Origin: Reticulitermes speratus
Taxonomy: Eukaryota; Arthropoda; Insecta; Blattodea; Rhinotermitidae
Assembly (NCBI GenBank): GCA_021186555.1
Contig: JAJKFL010000427.1
Location: forward strand, 15,730,005 to 15,794,004
Length of the DNA: 64,000 bases
Reading direction: 5' to 3'
In this document: positions 22,671 to 33,699 of the stretch, piece by piece
How the letters are laid out: the number at the start of each line of letters is the position of its first letter
How positions within the stretch are numbered: the first letter of the stretch is position 1
Program-made: the position numbers and the translations under genes
Notes under the pieces: model-generated
Database searches by the model: none
Told to the model about the DNA's origin: nothing
The model's input: only the letters and a program-made list of their open reading frames with translations

Positions 22671-22742
22671 CATATGGTCAGCTATGTATATACAGCAGAC
22701 ACACATGCTCAGCTATATATAAGTTTAGCTGACCATATGTAT
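22668..22742. repeat. Palindrome with AT-rich centre
   Basis: gtatacatatggtcagct at the left is inverted as agctgaccatatgtatgc at the right, separated by about 35 bp of TA-rich sequence. It could be a small fold-back element or simply a hairpin. Confidence 0.5.
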
Positions 22743-22814
22743 GCTCAATTCCGACTTGTACCGGATCTTCCGGAACATAACTGTTGCCTAAAGCGTGGGA
22801 GTGTCTGTATAGTG

Positions 22815-22965
22815 TTTTGTAAATACCCGAGTTAAAACGGTCGAGGCGTGGAACTAACCACTTACGCCCACCTAATAACGAGGCTAAGAATGAGTAGAGC
22901 TATAACTCCACGCCCGCAAATGCCTTCAGGGCGTTCAGATGGCGAACAGTACATTTTTACCTACA
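22815..22965 (+). mobile_element. SINE family A, 5'-truncated 3' half
   Basis: Retains ggtcgaggcgtggaactaac, a cacttacgcccacctaat block, gaggctaagaatgag and atgccttcagggcgttcag, ending in a tttttacc-like 3' end. The tRNA-derived head and core are absent. Confidence 0.65.
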
Positions 22966-23111
22966 CAAATGCGGTCAGCCATATTGATTCTGATGGCGTT
23001 TACAAGTGTCCACAAGAACTGACTGAAGAATTTGAAGATACAGTGAAACTTGCCTACAACGGAACCGCAATGGACCGGATTTATTTTCCGTTGCCAGCAG
23101 GCTCAGTTTAA
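22966..23111 (+). CDS. Short coding-like stretch, unrecognised (weak)
   Basis: Directly after the SINE tail the frame that begins further upstream stays open for about 48 codons to a TAA. It reads like ordinary protein (for example YKCPQELTEEFEDTVKLAY) rather than low-complexity sequence. I recognise no domain. With the SINE upstream supplying the start codon and no splice evidence, this is at best an exon or pseudogene remnant. Confidence 0.15.
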
Positions 23112-23114
23112 CAC

Positions 23115-24810
23115 AGATCCTCAGAACTGTGGAAGTTTCCCATTTAAGACAGATCTCACTGTATTAGCCACTAACCTGTTCTGCTAAACTCGTCCGACAG
23201 ACATAAATCCTCCCAAACAGTCAGTATTTAGGCACCAAAATGTCAGACGTGAGCCATAAGAGCCGACAGCGCCGACAAATAAAAATGTCTTGCAATCAGA
23301 TCGAGATAAGTGTGCATATTGCGAGATATGAAATGACGGTGGATTTCAATGTGCCGGAACACCTCACACTACAGAGCCAGTCACCAAGGCACCCTAGAAA
23401 CCACAAAAAAATCTACATTTTTTAAACCTAACATCCCCCTCAACACAACGTCATCTTCACAGCCTACTCCATTCCTATCCTTCCCCGGTTATCTCACAAT
23501 TCCAGAGCAGGTTCCTCTACACCCTCTTTCCATCTCTCTCTTTTTCGCTTACCGATGCATCATCATCATCATCATCATACGTTCCCCATATCCAACTCTA
23601 TGACAACGTGCTTCTCCTATATGTGTTCAAGTTTTCTTTTCTGTTCCTACGTCACTGTCACCATTTTCCTTGTCGTAGCTCGAGAGATATAAGCTTCCTG
23701 GAACGTCAACTCAAGATATATAACGTAGGCTCATTCATATATACACATACGTTAAGCAGCCCACCATGCATCATATAGCTAGCGATTCTTATAGTTGATT
23801 TCGGTTTTGTATCCCTCCCAACACTCCTGGGCATATCCATACCATTATAAAACCCAAACTCTTCAGCTACTCAGTGAAAACTGTAGATAACGAAAAGATG
23901 TCTAGTTATTTCGTTAGAAATTCATCATCTTCTGACTTTATTACATGTCAAACAATACTACCACAGAGGCTTCATATCTGAGCTCATATTAAAATCACAG
24001 CTCGGTTAATATAAACGAAACTTGAGACAACATTATTAATATACATCCAGATTATAATCCACTATCTGGCTGGAAAAACGAAAAAGAAATTTTCCCCCGT
24101 TACCTTGTTTTAAATGCCTTTGTGAAGTACCGCAAACTGCGTGTAAATGCAGGTCTTGGTTGTGCCTATGGCCTGAATTATCTTGTCTAAATATTCAGCA
24201 CTGCCATTGGGTGAAACGATGAGTCCAGTACATCTACCTCTTAATCTCACAATAAATTATTTAATAACAATCTTAACGTTATCACACCATATCCTTCCCT
24301 CATGTAAATTAACGCTTTTCAAGTTGATTTCCCTCTAAAGTTATGCGTTTCGTGCTTCTCCATCTGGGCTATACACCCATCTCGTAACACGTTACTATCC
24401 TAATACTGTAACAAGTGTAGCTAAATCACGAAGTTTCTCGCTGTATCGTAACGTGAACAGTCTCTTTACTTACCCTCACAGAACTACACACATTATAATG
24501 CACTTTGTCACAAAAGAGAAACGGCTGTCACCGTGTATCATAACGTGAGGAACAGGTGATCTTGGTGGTCAAAACGAGTACCTTTTATCCGGAAGCCTAA
24601 AGGCCTACTTTAAACCTCTACAAGCATATAATATACATATATCTGTGTGTTTTCTTGTAACTATACAGACTTTTCGACGGGTTTATGGTGTACAGAACAT
24701 TCCGAATAACACCTGACATAAGAAGCTAAATAAACACAAAGGTGAATGAAAAGGAAAGAATATTAAATAATGGGGCAAAATCAAATTAATAAACTGTTAC
24801 TATTGGATTA
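23115..24810. other. No gene seen; short CAT microsatellite
   Basis: A (CAT)n run lies at about 23557-23579. Frames at 23240 and 23349 have no support, and the rest is AT-rich. Confidence 0.4.
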
Positions 24811-24812
24811 CA

Positions 24813-24921
24813 ATGTTATGGAATGTCACACCGCGTAGCCGGTTCTAAGTTGCTTCCGACGGTTCTTCGGAACGTGGGGAATAACTTAGAACTGGCTACG
24901 CTGTGCGGCATCCCATAACAC
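24813..24921. mobile_element. Small fold-back element, about 108 bp
   Basis: Left arm tgttatggaatgtcacaccg plus cgtagccggttctaagttg (24814-24853) is inverted in the right arm (24880-24920) with few mismatches, leaving a loop of about 26 bp. There is no coding capacity. It has the size and symmetry of a miniature inverted-repeat element; I see no other copy in this window. Confidence 0.65.
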
Positions 24922-25261
24922 CGGAGTCCTCGATTACACCGCTGTTAGAACCTAGAACCTCGAAAACTGTTAACTGTTCTGAATAGCTAAGCAGCAGGGT
25001 CGCTTACGTTAAGGGAGGAGCAGAGACTGTGAATGCAGGAAGACAGTGTGCTGAAAAAAGATTTGTGTCTAAAGTGGACTGTGACAGAATGCCGGACAGT
25101 GTTGCATAATGACAGGCTTCACAGTTGACATTCTGTATAAAGTATTATTAGGGTGGTCAAGTCGAGAAGAAAGATAAAGGCAGGTACATACAGCACGCAT
25201 GAGACATATCAAAATTGTATAATAACGATACTGTCACATATAATTCGAGAGTACTTGGTGA

Positions 25262-25547
25262 TTTGGGGCACGCGCTACAAACCGGAACGTCGCGGGTTCG
25301 ATTCCCGATGGTGTCACTGGAATTTTTTCTTGACATAATCGTTCCGGTCGCACTATGGCCCTGGGGTCGACTCAGCCTCTAACAGAAATGAGTACCAAGA
25401 ATCTTTCCTGGGGGGTAAAGGCGGCCGGTGCGTAGGGCTGACAACCTTACCACTTTCAAGTGCCGACTGTCTAGAAATCTGAGAGCCTCAACCTCCTGGA
25501 ACCCTAAGGGCCTGTCCAGGCCTGTAATGGGATTGCTTTACCTTTTT
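25262..25547 (+). mobile_element. SINE family B, copy with 10-bp target duplication
   Basis: tRNA-like head with B-box gcgggttcgattcccgatgg, then ttgacataatcgttccggtc, the core gactcagcctctaacagaaa, a ggtaaaggcggccggtgcg block, tgccgactgtctagaaatct and a final attgctttacctt end. The flanks repeat tacttggtga at 25252-25261 and 25548-25557, a target-site duplication that fixes the element ends. The 61-codon frame across the head is spurious. Confidence 0.92.
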
Positions 25548-25611
25548 TACTTGGTGAATTACAAATTCACTGCTTAACAACATATTTTTCTGACAAAACT
25601 CATCTCATGAT

Positions 25612-25690
25612 TTGAGGTTCTCACAGCGGTATTGCTGAAGATCCACTTCCTTGACGAAACATTTCTGTTCTCAGATCATCAGAGAGCTAT
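25612..25690. mobile_element. Fold-back element D2, fragment
   Basis: Begins gaggttctcacagcggtatt, the outer D2 sequence also seen at 47598 and 62088, then a degraded arm with gacgaaacatttc. Confidence 0.4.
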
Positions 25691-26366
25691 TTATATTACT
25701 AACTGAGGGTCTGCATACAGGCACGCACGCTTTGATTCTTGAATCCACAATAATTAAAATTTAGAAATAATACGAAATTATATACTAATTTATAAATGCA
25801 TAAGAATAAAATAGAAACAGAAAATAAAAGTAACTTAAATGAGACACTTTGCGCTCAACGGCAGTTACATGTCTTCTTGTGTTTATTTTTATTTACTGTT
25901 TATTTAATGACGCTCGAATGATAGGAAGCGAGGTGAAGAGCAAACTGGAGAAAACGTGGATACATATGGTTATCGCTTAATTTAATGTAATACCTCTCAG
26001 AGCAATGTAATGTGATACCTCTCAGAACAGGCTGGCTCCACGATAAGATCTGAACGCGGGACCTCCCTACTAGAAAGCAGAAGGCCAGCCGATGGATAGA
26101 GATGTTCTTGTGCTTTCTGTGGCTGTTTGTGTTCTAAGGTTAATTCCGCTCTCTAATTGTTCAGCCCATCTCCTTTCTCGTCAGTCATAAATTAAAACAA
26201 ACATCAATACTCAGCCTTATGCAGGTTAAACATGAAGTACTTAGTACATGACATATAACATTATTTGCCGTTCCTACATATACAATGTATGCCTAAAGGT
26301 GACTTGGACTACGCCGGAACGTGCCGCTATGTTATAAAGTTTTTAGTAAACGTTCTTGTGTCGAAG

Positions 26367-26369
<3 letters not shown>

Positions 26370-26397
<28 letters not shown>

Positions 26398-26421
26398 CAT
26401 TCATTCATTCATTCATTCATT
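26370..26421. repeat. (TTTA)n/(TTCA)n microsatellite
   Basis: A run of ttat tetranucleotides switching to ttca tetranucleotides at about 26395. It explains the Leu-Phe-Ile and His-Ser repeats in local frames. Confidence 0.9.
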
Positions 26422-26424
26422 TGT

Positions 26425-26935
26425 TACACACTCACTGGATATTATTAAAACACAAAGGGCTGTACAAACTCAAACAGAACGCAGTACAATCTCGTCTGCA
26501 GCCGCATGGCCCGGACACCGACCTAGGGTTCTCTGAAACAGGGTGAGTTTCCGAGCTGCTAAAGACTTCCAGAACTCAACGTAACTTTGGGGAAAAGAGG
26601 AGGAGCGTGGCATAAGCAGACATCGGGAAGGCAAGATATATGGTTCCTTTCCTTTCTCTTCACATCTATGATTTATTGTCATCATCCACAACCTTCATCT
26701 CGTTCCGCATACATCATAGAGGAGGGTATGTGTGCGCCCTTGCGTATAATGTTCAGTATATGTTCGTAAATCCAAGCACAGGGAAGACTTTTCTTTTAAA
26801 TTATATTTTTAAGTTCAGTTATGGACTACTTACTGGCTTAATAATCTTTATTGGTGAATTTTACTGTCCGTAAATGTAGGCTGTGTATTTTATTTCTTAA
26901 TTCCAACTTTAAGAAGGTGGGCGAAGTTTGAAGTG
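26425..26935. other. No recognisable gene or element
   Basis: Several overlapping short frames on both strands (26265-26873), none recognisable. Confidence 0.4.
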
Positions 26936-26937
26936 TC

Positions 26938-27100
26938 CAAGCATGTTACGTCGTGGCGACTGCAAACTTGATAGCGACGTTTCGCACAATCGTAGCTGCC
27001 TTCGTCCAGTCAAGCAGTCATGAAACCTGAGAAACGTCGGTAACACGGCGTAACATTCCAGAAAACTTGAATCCTCAGAAACGCTGCTGTGCGAACCATA
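26938..27100. mobile_element. Fold-back element D2, diverged copy
   Basis: Left arm has catgttacgtcgtggcgact and a tagcgacgtttcgcac block. The right part has gagaaacgtcggtaacacgg then cgtaacattccagaa. The arms are inverted relative to each other with moderate divergence. Confidence 0.6.
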
Positions 27101-27199
27101 AATCTTGCCTTCAAAAGTGGCTTTTAGCAGCTTATCCAAATTAATGCCTGAACATAACCCCCACAACTTTCAACTATAACGCATTCTTTTCGGGTAACG

Positions 27200-27470
27200 A
27201 AATAAAAAATGAGATGGACATACAAGATTTTGTTGGAGAAACCTGAGGAAAAGAAACCACTCAGAAGACCTATGATAGATGCAAGGTAATATCAAAATGG
27301 ATCTTCATGAAATAGGATAAGGGGTGTGGACTGGATTAATATGGTTCAAGTGGCGGGCTGGTGTGAACACGCTAATGAACGTTCAGTTTCCATAAAATGC
27401 GGGAAATTTCTTGCCTAGCTGAGGAAATGTTAGCTTCTCAAGAAGGATTCTCCTCCATGGAGTTAGTTAG
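27200..27470 (+). pseudogene. Non-LTR retrotransposon N1, C-terminal end and 3' UTR
   Basis: Contains the degraded region encoding a ...RPMIDAR-x-Y-Q-N-G-like segment, a gtggactggattaatatgg...caagtggcgggctggtgtg segment (the W-I-x-M-x-Q-x-A-G-W motif) and the shared 3' UTR with ttagcttctcaagaaggatt and ctccatggagttagt. The frame is broken. The UTR matches the reverse complement at 33155-33185 and the plus strand at 31930-31965. Confidence 0.6.
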
Positions 27471-27474
27471 TAAG

Positions 27475-27765
27475 TTAGACCACTCACAATTCCTTCTAAA
27501 TCCTTATCCATTTGCTGCTTCATTCTATATCACCCCTGCATTCCAACCAACGTCTGTAAGTAATCTAACAAACAATGTAATGTTGCAAACTGTACTGCAC
27601 TTTTACACTTCTGTTCCTACTCTGTCATGTACATACGGAACAATCACGTACAAAGTTCTGCTAAAGACTTTGTAATTGTAATAAAACCTCAAATAATCAT
27701 TCTTGTGATTTTACAAACGCCACGTTTAAGTTAATTTCTGTGCGACCAAACACAAGTCGGGAAAA
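27475..27765. other. No recognisable gene or element
   Basis: Part of a 92-codon frame (27397-27675) that begins in the N1 relic and continues into unrelated sequence; not credible as a gene. Confidence 0.4.
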
Positions 27766-27768
27766 AAT

Positions 27769-28065
27769 ATTGCATTTAATCGATACAACTTTATTCCTGT
27801 ATTTAGAATAAGTTTAAAGAATTATAAGACCGGCAACATGTTTCGGCTTGTATTGGTTAAGACATAGTCAGGTCGAGTTTTAAAATACAAAGGGATATCG
27901 CATTTGTAAGCATTTGATGTGCATATATTGTGTTCATAAACTCACAATATACTGTCATGTTGCAAGTTAAAGTGAGGATGGCTTAACCCATAAAACCCGA
28001 AACATGTTACGGTTACTACAATCCTGTAAACTTATACTAAATGCAGGAATACAGTTGTGTCGACT
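27769..28065. mobile_element. Fold-back element E, about 297 bp
   Basis: Left arm: actttattcctgtatttaga, ataagtttaa and ggcaacatgtttcggct. Right arm, inverted: cccgaaacatgttac, cttatactaaatgcagg and aatacagttgtgtcgac. Both arms extend about 75 bp with moderate divergence. Non-coding interior. Confidence 0.65.
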
Positions 28066-28069
28066 GAAA

Positions 28070-29005
28070 GAAAACCACAATTATTATCACTTACCAACAC
28101 AATGGAATGCATTCCACTAAAATAACTTGGATTACAAATGCGGTATGTTTTCAAAAAAGTACTTTTTTTTTCAGAATTTCTCCTTGTATTTGTTTTTCAA
28201 AATATATAAATGCAATGTAAGTTGTTGTAACAAAATTTATAAATACAAAATTGAGGGAAATGAATTTGCAAAATGCGCCATGTGGACGGTATATGCAGGC
28301 CTAACTCGGCCGTCTAAGATCCTTTGAAGTTACTCCTTTATATGTTCCATTCTGTTTCACGAGTTGTAACAACTTCTGACTATAACGAAAGAAAAGACGC
28401 TAGTGAAGGTTTCTGAAAACATCGCAACCTTAATAAGGCGCTGCGTATTTCGAGAACAAAATCAGAGCGCGTACAATACGCTGGTAGTATAACAAAAGTA
28501 GATACGCTATAGTCCTTTTCCGCATAACGAGGTTGTTAAGGTTCGTAATGTACAATTCTGCAACCATAGCTGATACACGTATGTGCGCATCTTTTCCATT
28601 TGCCAAGTCAAAAAAAAATATTCACATACATACGAACAAGCATTTTCGTTAACGAAACACATTTAGTGTTAAGAAAGAAAGCGACATATGTATCTTCCAA
28701 ATTTCTGTCAGCAAGTGAGAGGAAAATCTCCAATAAGAAAAAATCTTTAGGACAGAGAAAACAAATGTTTATTTAGAACACGTGTAATGGTTGCAGTATC
28801 ATCACAAGTGTCTCATTCTAGCATAAAACATAATTAACATTGCAATGCATTAACTGTGTAACATTCTTGCATTAAAACTATCAAACTGTGCATATCAGTT
28901 TATAGCGAGATACATTATGTACTTTAATACGTCGAAGGATATATTAGTTGTAGTATTACACAGAGTCTACAATCTGTCTATTTTGTGATGATACATCGTC
29001 GTTGT
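28070..29005. other. No recognisable gene or element
   Basis: AT-rich, nothing matched. Confidence 0.4.
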
Positions 29006-29014
29006 ATTTTCAAT

Positions 29015-29275
29015 TGTAGACATCTTTTCTCAAATCATACACAAAATACAAGACAAAAAACAGGCAACATGTTTTGGCTGATTAAGCCATAATTAGGCGT
29101 TTATCGAGAATATTAAACAAGACACTAAATATTGCAACAGGCATGAGATCTCACGCCTGTTGCAGTATTTACTGTCTTTTAAAGTTCTCGACAAAGGCCT
29201 TATGGTGGCTTAATCAGCCGAAACATGTTGCATATTTTATCTTATGTTATGTATGAGTTATTTGAGAAAATATAC
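29015..29275. mobile_element. Fold-back element E, about 260 bp
   Basis: Left arm contains ggcaacatgttttggctgat and taagccataattaggcgttt. Right arm, inverted, contains ggccttatggtggcttaatc and agccgaaacatgttgcatat. The inner parts (atattgcaacaggc and gcctgttgcagtattt) and the outer parts (ttttctcaaat and atttgagaaaat) are also inverted, so almost the whole element folds back. Confidence 0.75.
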
Positions 29276-29383
29276 CTAAAATGTATATATTGATAAATTT
29301 AATAGTTGTTGATGTAATTACGTAAAATTACAAGAGTGCCAATTAATATCTAATCTTTATACAGGGGCGAGATTTTCAAGCTT

Positions 29384-29540
29384 CCGCCGCGGTGTAGTTG
29401 AGGTCTACGCTCTTCTGGGAGGTTGCGCGGGTTCTTCTTGGACTGATTTAACTGCTTGGCCCTTGAATATGAGACCGATAGGCTGTCCCGAAACGTCCGT
29501 AACCAACCACCAACCCACGTAACGCAGGACTCTGTGCTTA
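29384..29540. mobile_element. Fold-back element D1
   Basis: Left end gaggtctacgctcttctggg then aggttgcgcggg. Right end has a gagaccgataggctgtccc block, gaaacgtccgtaaccaacc and ccacgtaacgcaggactct. These match the other D1 copies. The interior is short and non-coding. Confidence 0.6.
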
Positions 29541-29544
29541 TAGT

Positions 29545-30075
29545 TCCTATCTAGTATTACGGATATCGGTGCACAATTATTCTATTACATTTAATATTTT
29601 CACTCCAGTATACTCAACATTCAATGGGTCCCATAATACTTTATGCTAATTGTATGTATGAACATAATGGCTGTTCTGGTTTCAGAACACTGTTCGGAAA
29701 GTGTCTCTGTCCCCCTAAAAGAGACACATACGATTACAACAAACCGTAACTCATTACTAAATAAAACTGAACAATTCACGCTCAGCCCGAAGTTACGAGA
29801 ATAAAACTTTTCTGCAGTGTGTTGTCGAATCATTGTTGCAGACGATGCGCGGTAGTCGACGCTCGTACCAAGGTTAAAAACAGAGCAACATAATAATCGC
29901 CATTGTTACAGGTACACGCTATTGTTACAGGAGGAGTAAAACCATCCAAAGCCAAAGTTTACACAGAAAAGTCGAAATTCTACTTGTATAACTTCTTGAT
30001 GTATTAATTTACTGTGATGTAATATTCAAAACTTCAGCTCCATTCTCACAGTAAGCACTATACAGTACTGAGATC
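29545..30075. other. No recognisable gene or element
   Basis: A 70-codon minus-strand frame at 29621-29833 has no features I recognise. Confidence 0.4.
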
Positions 30076-30079
30076 AACT

Positions 30080-30220
30080 GTTTAATGCTGTTTAGGGAAG
30101 TAATCGGCGTTTATTCTGAGAATCGTGAAAAATCCAAGGATATACAAAAAACCACAGTTTTGTATGTTAAACAAGACAGACACTGTACGTATAACGTAAC
30201 ATTAAGGCGCGTTCGCGTAA
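30080..30220 (-). repeat. Dispersed repeat G, partial copy 4
   Basis: Matches copy 3 best at tagggaagtaatcggcgttt and attctgag (about 30095-30125), then decays. Inverted relative to 3540-3725. Confidence 0.4.
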
Positions 30221-30640
30221 CCATTGTTGTAGTGGAAAAGCAATAAGTATTACATATTCTGAGTGTGTGTGTCTGTAGCCTTAGTTATCCAGCATGAATA
30301 GCGCATGCGCCGTATTATACCGTTATCTGTGGCCTGTCTGACTGTACCACATGTGTCCACATTATCTCATAAACGGCGAGATTTTTGGAAGTAAGTTTTT
30401 CAATACAGAATATGTTTTGATTTTCTCTACAACTTTGGTCTGAAACATTTCTCATTCTAAGAAAACTTCAGCGAGATGCTATCTTAAAATGTACATAGGT
30501 CTTCAAGTACAGTACCCGTTATTCTTGTCACATTTTAATGAAATTTGATCTTCTCGACAGATTTTCAAAAAATCCCCAAATACGAAATTCCATAAAAATC
30601 CTTCCAGTGGAAGCCGAATTGTTCCATGCGGACGGAGAGA

Positions 30641-30700
30641 CATGACGTAGCTAATAGTAGCTTTCCGCAATTTTGCGAACGCGCCTAAAAATTGCATATA
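30641..30700. repeat. 60-bp dispersed repeat, copy 2
   Basis: Shares gacgtagctaatagtagctt and tccgcaattttgcgaacgcg with 15331-15390, with only a few substitutions over about 45 bp. Confidence 0.5.
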
Positions 30701-30704
30701 CACG

Positions 30705-31375
30705 TATCGATATTACAGATGAATCAATTAATTACTTGTAAACGCAGTAAACTACGATTCAAGCATTTATTGATCATGTCATTTGACAGGCTTACCATTT
30801 TTAGAGCAACTGTAGTGTACGGACGGATATTCCTATGAGTTATTTTTGCAAAACTCACAAAATAAACGCAAGAAGTATCGGCAGTGTCCATATGCCGCCA
30901 TGTTTCATCTCCAGAAACCTTTGACATGTTTCGAATAAATTTGTTATTAGCTGTCAAAACCCGAAACTGTTAGATAAATTTCCATTTATTACATTTAAGG
31001 CTCAAATTGAGTTTCTCAAAATGACTCATAGAAAAATATTTATATAGGACTCTTGTTTGAAACATGTTTCGTTATGGTAAGTCTTCAAAGAAATGCGAAG
31101 CAAATCATTTATGACGGTGCACAAAGCGGTGCGTGGAAAATATGCACGAGTGCCGTCCCTTGGAGCCGGCCCACTTCCAATAATTCGGTACAACATTTTT
31201 CACAGGTTAAACACGTAATAAATTGTTTATGCCATTTTTCCTCTAACCTTGATATATGCAGAATAAGGAGTGCCTGATATACAGCAAAAAAAGTATCACA
31301 GAAGAAGTCACTTCTGCTGTTACCAATGATGACAACAAGGAACAGAAAGGAAGAATACAAATCCCACCATTAGGA
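30705..31375. other. No recognisable gene or element
   Basis: Short frames on both strands (30724-31360) show no domain. Confidence 0.4.
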
Positions 31376-31380
31376 ATACA

Positions 31381-31420
<40 letters not shown>
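31381..31420. repeat. (CT)n microsatellite
   Basis: CT dinucleotide run; it produces Ser-Leu and Arg-Glu repeats in overlapping frames. Confidence 0.95.
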
Positions 31421-31799
31421 CTAAAAAGGTTGCTTCCGAATGGTAAAAGGACCCTACTGGCTTCATAATACAGTAGGCGGGTGTGGGAGCTAAATGAAGG
31501 CACACATTGGCAATGGGTATGTTGTGTGAGTTGATTATGATGCCAATAAACAGAATGTCTTCTCTTTGTAGCTCAGGGTTTCCTACGTCCTTATTCCTGT
31601 ACACTTTCTTTCGTTCCAGTATCGCTGCACACATATTTATTCCGTGATTCTTTCCTATTCATCATCTTTCGCTATATCTCAAGTACATGCACCACATTAG
31701 AAATTAAATTATTTATTTATAATATGTTTGGGGGAAAAGCGGAAGTTAAGAGACTTCTTGCAACTCGTAAGCGTAGCCAACAGTACATTATTAAATTGA

Positions 31800-31965
31800 C
31801 CTTTAAAAAATAAGGCTGAAATGTGTCTAGCATTGGATTCATCTGGCTTATAATGGGATCTTATTAACACGGCAGTAGAAATTCAGGTTCCATAAAAACT
31901 GGAAATTTCTTATTATCAGAGTAATTACTAGCTTCTCAACAAGGATCTGCTCCACGGAATCAGTT
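31800..31965 (+). pseudogene. Non-LTR retrotransposon N1, 3' end
   Basis: Shows attggattcatctggctt, then ttattaacacggcagtag and the shared 3' UTR tagcttctcaacaaggatct. No open frame. Confidence 0.5.
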
Positions 31966-32196
31966 ACCGTTTTGTGGAGCCAATAAAGTTTACAGAAGTC
32001 TAAAGATTTGAGCTGAAGATGTTTTATTAAACATTCACAATATTATACGAAATTCAGCAATCTTCACAAGTGATATACCTCCACCGAAATGTCTCGGGAA
32101 CCGTGTGTATTTATAGGTGAAGTAGTTAGCCAATTAACTAGGAAAAACACCACTGTGTAAGTTGGTTTGGTATTTACTGACTGGAATCGTTTAGTC

Positions 32197-32378
32197 CACA
32201 GTATACCTCGGGGGAAAGAGCCGGGTACACATCGGACAGGAGACAGGGTGGCCCCAAAAGCGGTCTGGACGCTTTTGAGAAAAGATAAATATCTTGCCCC
32301 TGTCGGAAAACGGACCACGATTCCTCAGTTGTCCGGCCCGCAATCTGATCACTATACCCACTGAGCTATCCCGGCTCC
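32197..32378 (-). mobile_element. SINE family A, head-containing partial copy
   Basis: Minus strand: head gagccgggatagctcagtgg with an intact A-box, a degenerate B-box, then ccagaccgcttttggggcc and a cctgtccgatgtgtacccgg block, stopping at ccccgaggtatac. The 3' third is missing. The head at 32345-32378 is the cleanest A-box copy on this strand. Confidence 0.8.
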
Positions 32379-32379
32379 A

Positions 32380-33150
32380 AATGAAAGATAAGAATTACGT
32401 AAAATGTAAAGATTTTTTCCAAGAATCTCGATTTCAGGAAACGTATACAAAGACAACATTTTTATTGCGAAGAAGTGAACAAGATGTGGATAGCTAAGTC
32501 AGTTGACTTGACAGACTCATAAACTAAACTTGAATTTATTTCTCTGTAACTTTCAAGCAATTTTTCCCCGCCCTATATAAAACACGATATATACTATATA
32601 TTCATATATCATCTAGTCCATAAGATAATGTGACTTAAGTCACCCGCAGCTGCTTTCTGTTTCACATTCACATACCTATTTTAAAATATGCTACGAGTTA
32701 TTACGCACACATACTGCAAAATGTAGGGTCTGTATGATACATTTTAACAAAATAAATACCTCACAATCGTCATTGTGTATAACAAGCTAGATATTTCATT
32801 TTTTATATTTGAAACAAGAACATTACTATAACGTTCTCTACCAGACACACATTTTCTGTAATATTTTCTCTCATATAACTCACTGTCTCCTTCTGTTTAT
32901 TCCACGCTTTCTTATAACTGCTTTTATTGGATATCTGTAGTTATGGTACGTTGTATACCAAGTCACAAATCCACTTCATATGGGTCTCTTCAATTATCGT
33001 TAATTTTGGGTTCCTTCTACCCCATCTCGTCCTTCTTGTCTTCATTCATTGCAGTAACAGTTTGTAAGGTAACAATTCTTACACCTGGTTCACCACGTGC
33101 ATTCAGTAATTTAACACCTCACCGCACAGTGTTCCATCTAGATTGAATAC
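32380..33150. other. No recognisable gene or element
   Basis: No supported gene. A 67-codon frame at 32943 runs towards the N1 relic and is chance. Confidence 0.4.
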
Positions 33151-33154
33151 CTCT

Positions 33155-33665
33155 AACTCCATGGAGCAGATCCATTTTTGGGAAGGTAATACTTCCTCAG
33201 CTAGTCAATCAATACCCCGCATGTAATGGAAACTGAAGGTTCATCGCCGCGTTCACAAGAACCCGCCACCTTGCCATTCCTGAGCCAGATCAATCCAATC
33301 CACGAACCCCTGTTTTCCTTGAAGATCCATTTTAATAATATCTTCCCATTTAAGTCTAGGTCTTAAAAGTGATCTCTTTAACTCAGGTTTCCCCATCAAA
33401 ACTCTGCACACACCACTCCTTTCCCCCACACACGCCACATGCCTCGTGCATCTCGTTCTTCTTAATTTTATCAGCCGTCCATTATCTGGTGAATAGTACA
33501 ATCACGAAGCTCCTCATTATGCAGTCTCCTCCTGTCCGCTGTTACCTCGTCCCTCTTAGGCACAAATATCTTCCTCAGTATTTTATTCTCTAACACCCTC
33601 AGCCTATGTTCCTTCTTAAGTGCGAGAGACCAAGTTACACACCCATACAAAACAACAGACAAAAT
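33155..33665 (-). pseudogene. Non-LTR retrotransposon N1, best-preserved C-terminal fragment
   Basis: Two overlapping minus-strand frames (33471-33662 and 33253-33501) together give the C-terminal region after the reverse transcriptase: VVLYGCVTWSLALKKEHRLR, then ILRKIFVPKRDEVT, LHNEELRD, then VGERSGVCRVLMGKPELKRS, LLRPRLKWEDIIKMDL and DWIDLAQEWQGG. Motif order and spacing are those I know from insect endonuclease/reverse-transcriptase elements. One frameshift separates the frames, and the RT and endonuclease domains are missing, so it is a 5'-truncated dead copy. The 3' UTR (ctccatggag...) ends near 33155. Confidence 0.8.
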
Positions 33666-33699
33666 TATAGTTATCGAATAATTCTATAATATTAAAATA

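Noticed and set aside
31243-31634. ORFs with Arg-Glu and Ser-Leu repeats
   Set aside because: Created by the CT microsatellite at 31381-31420.
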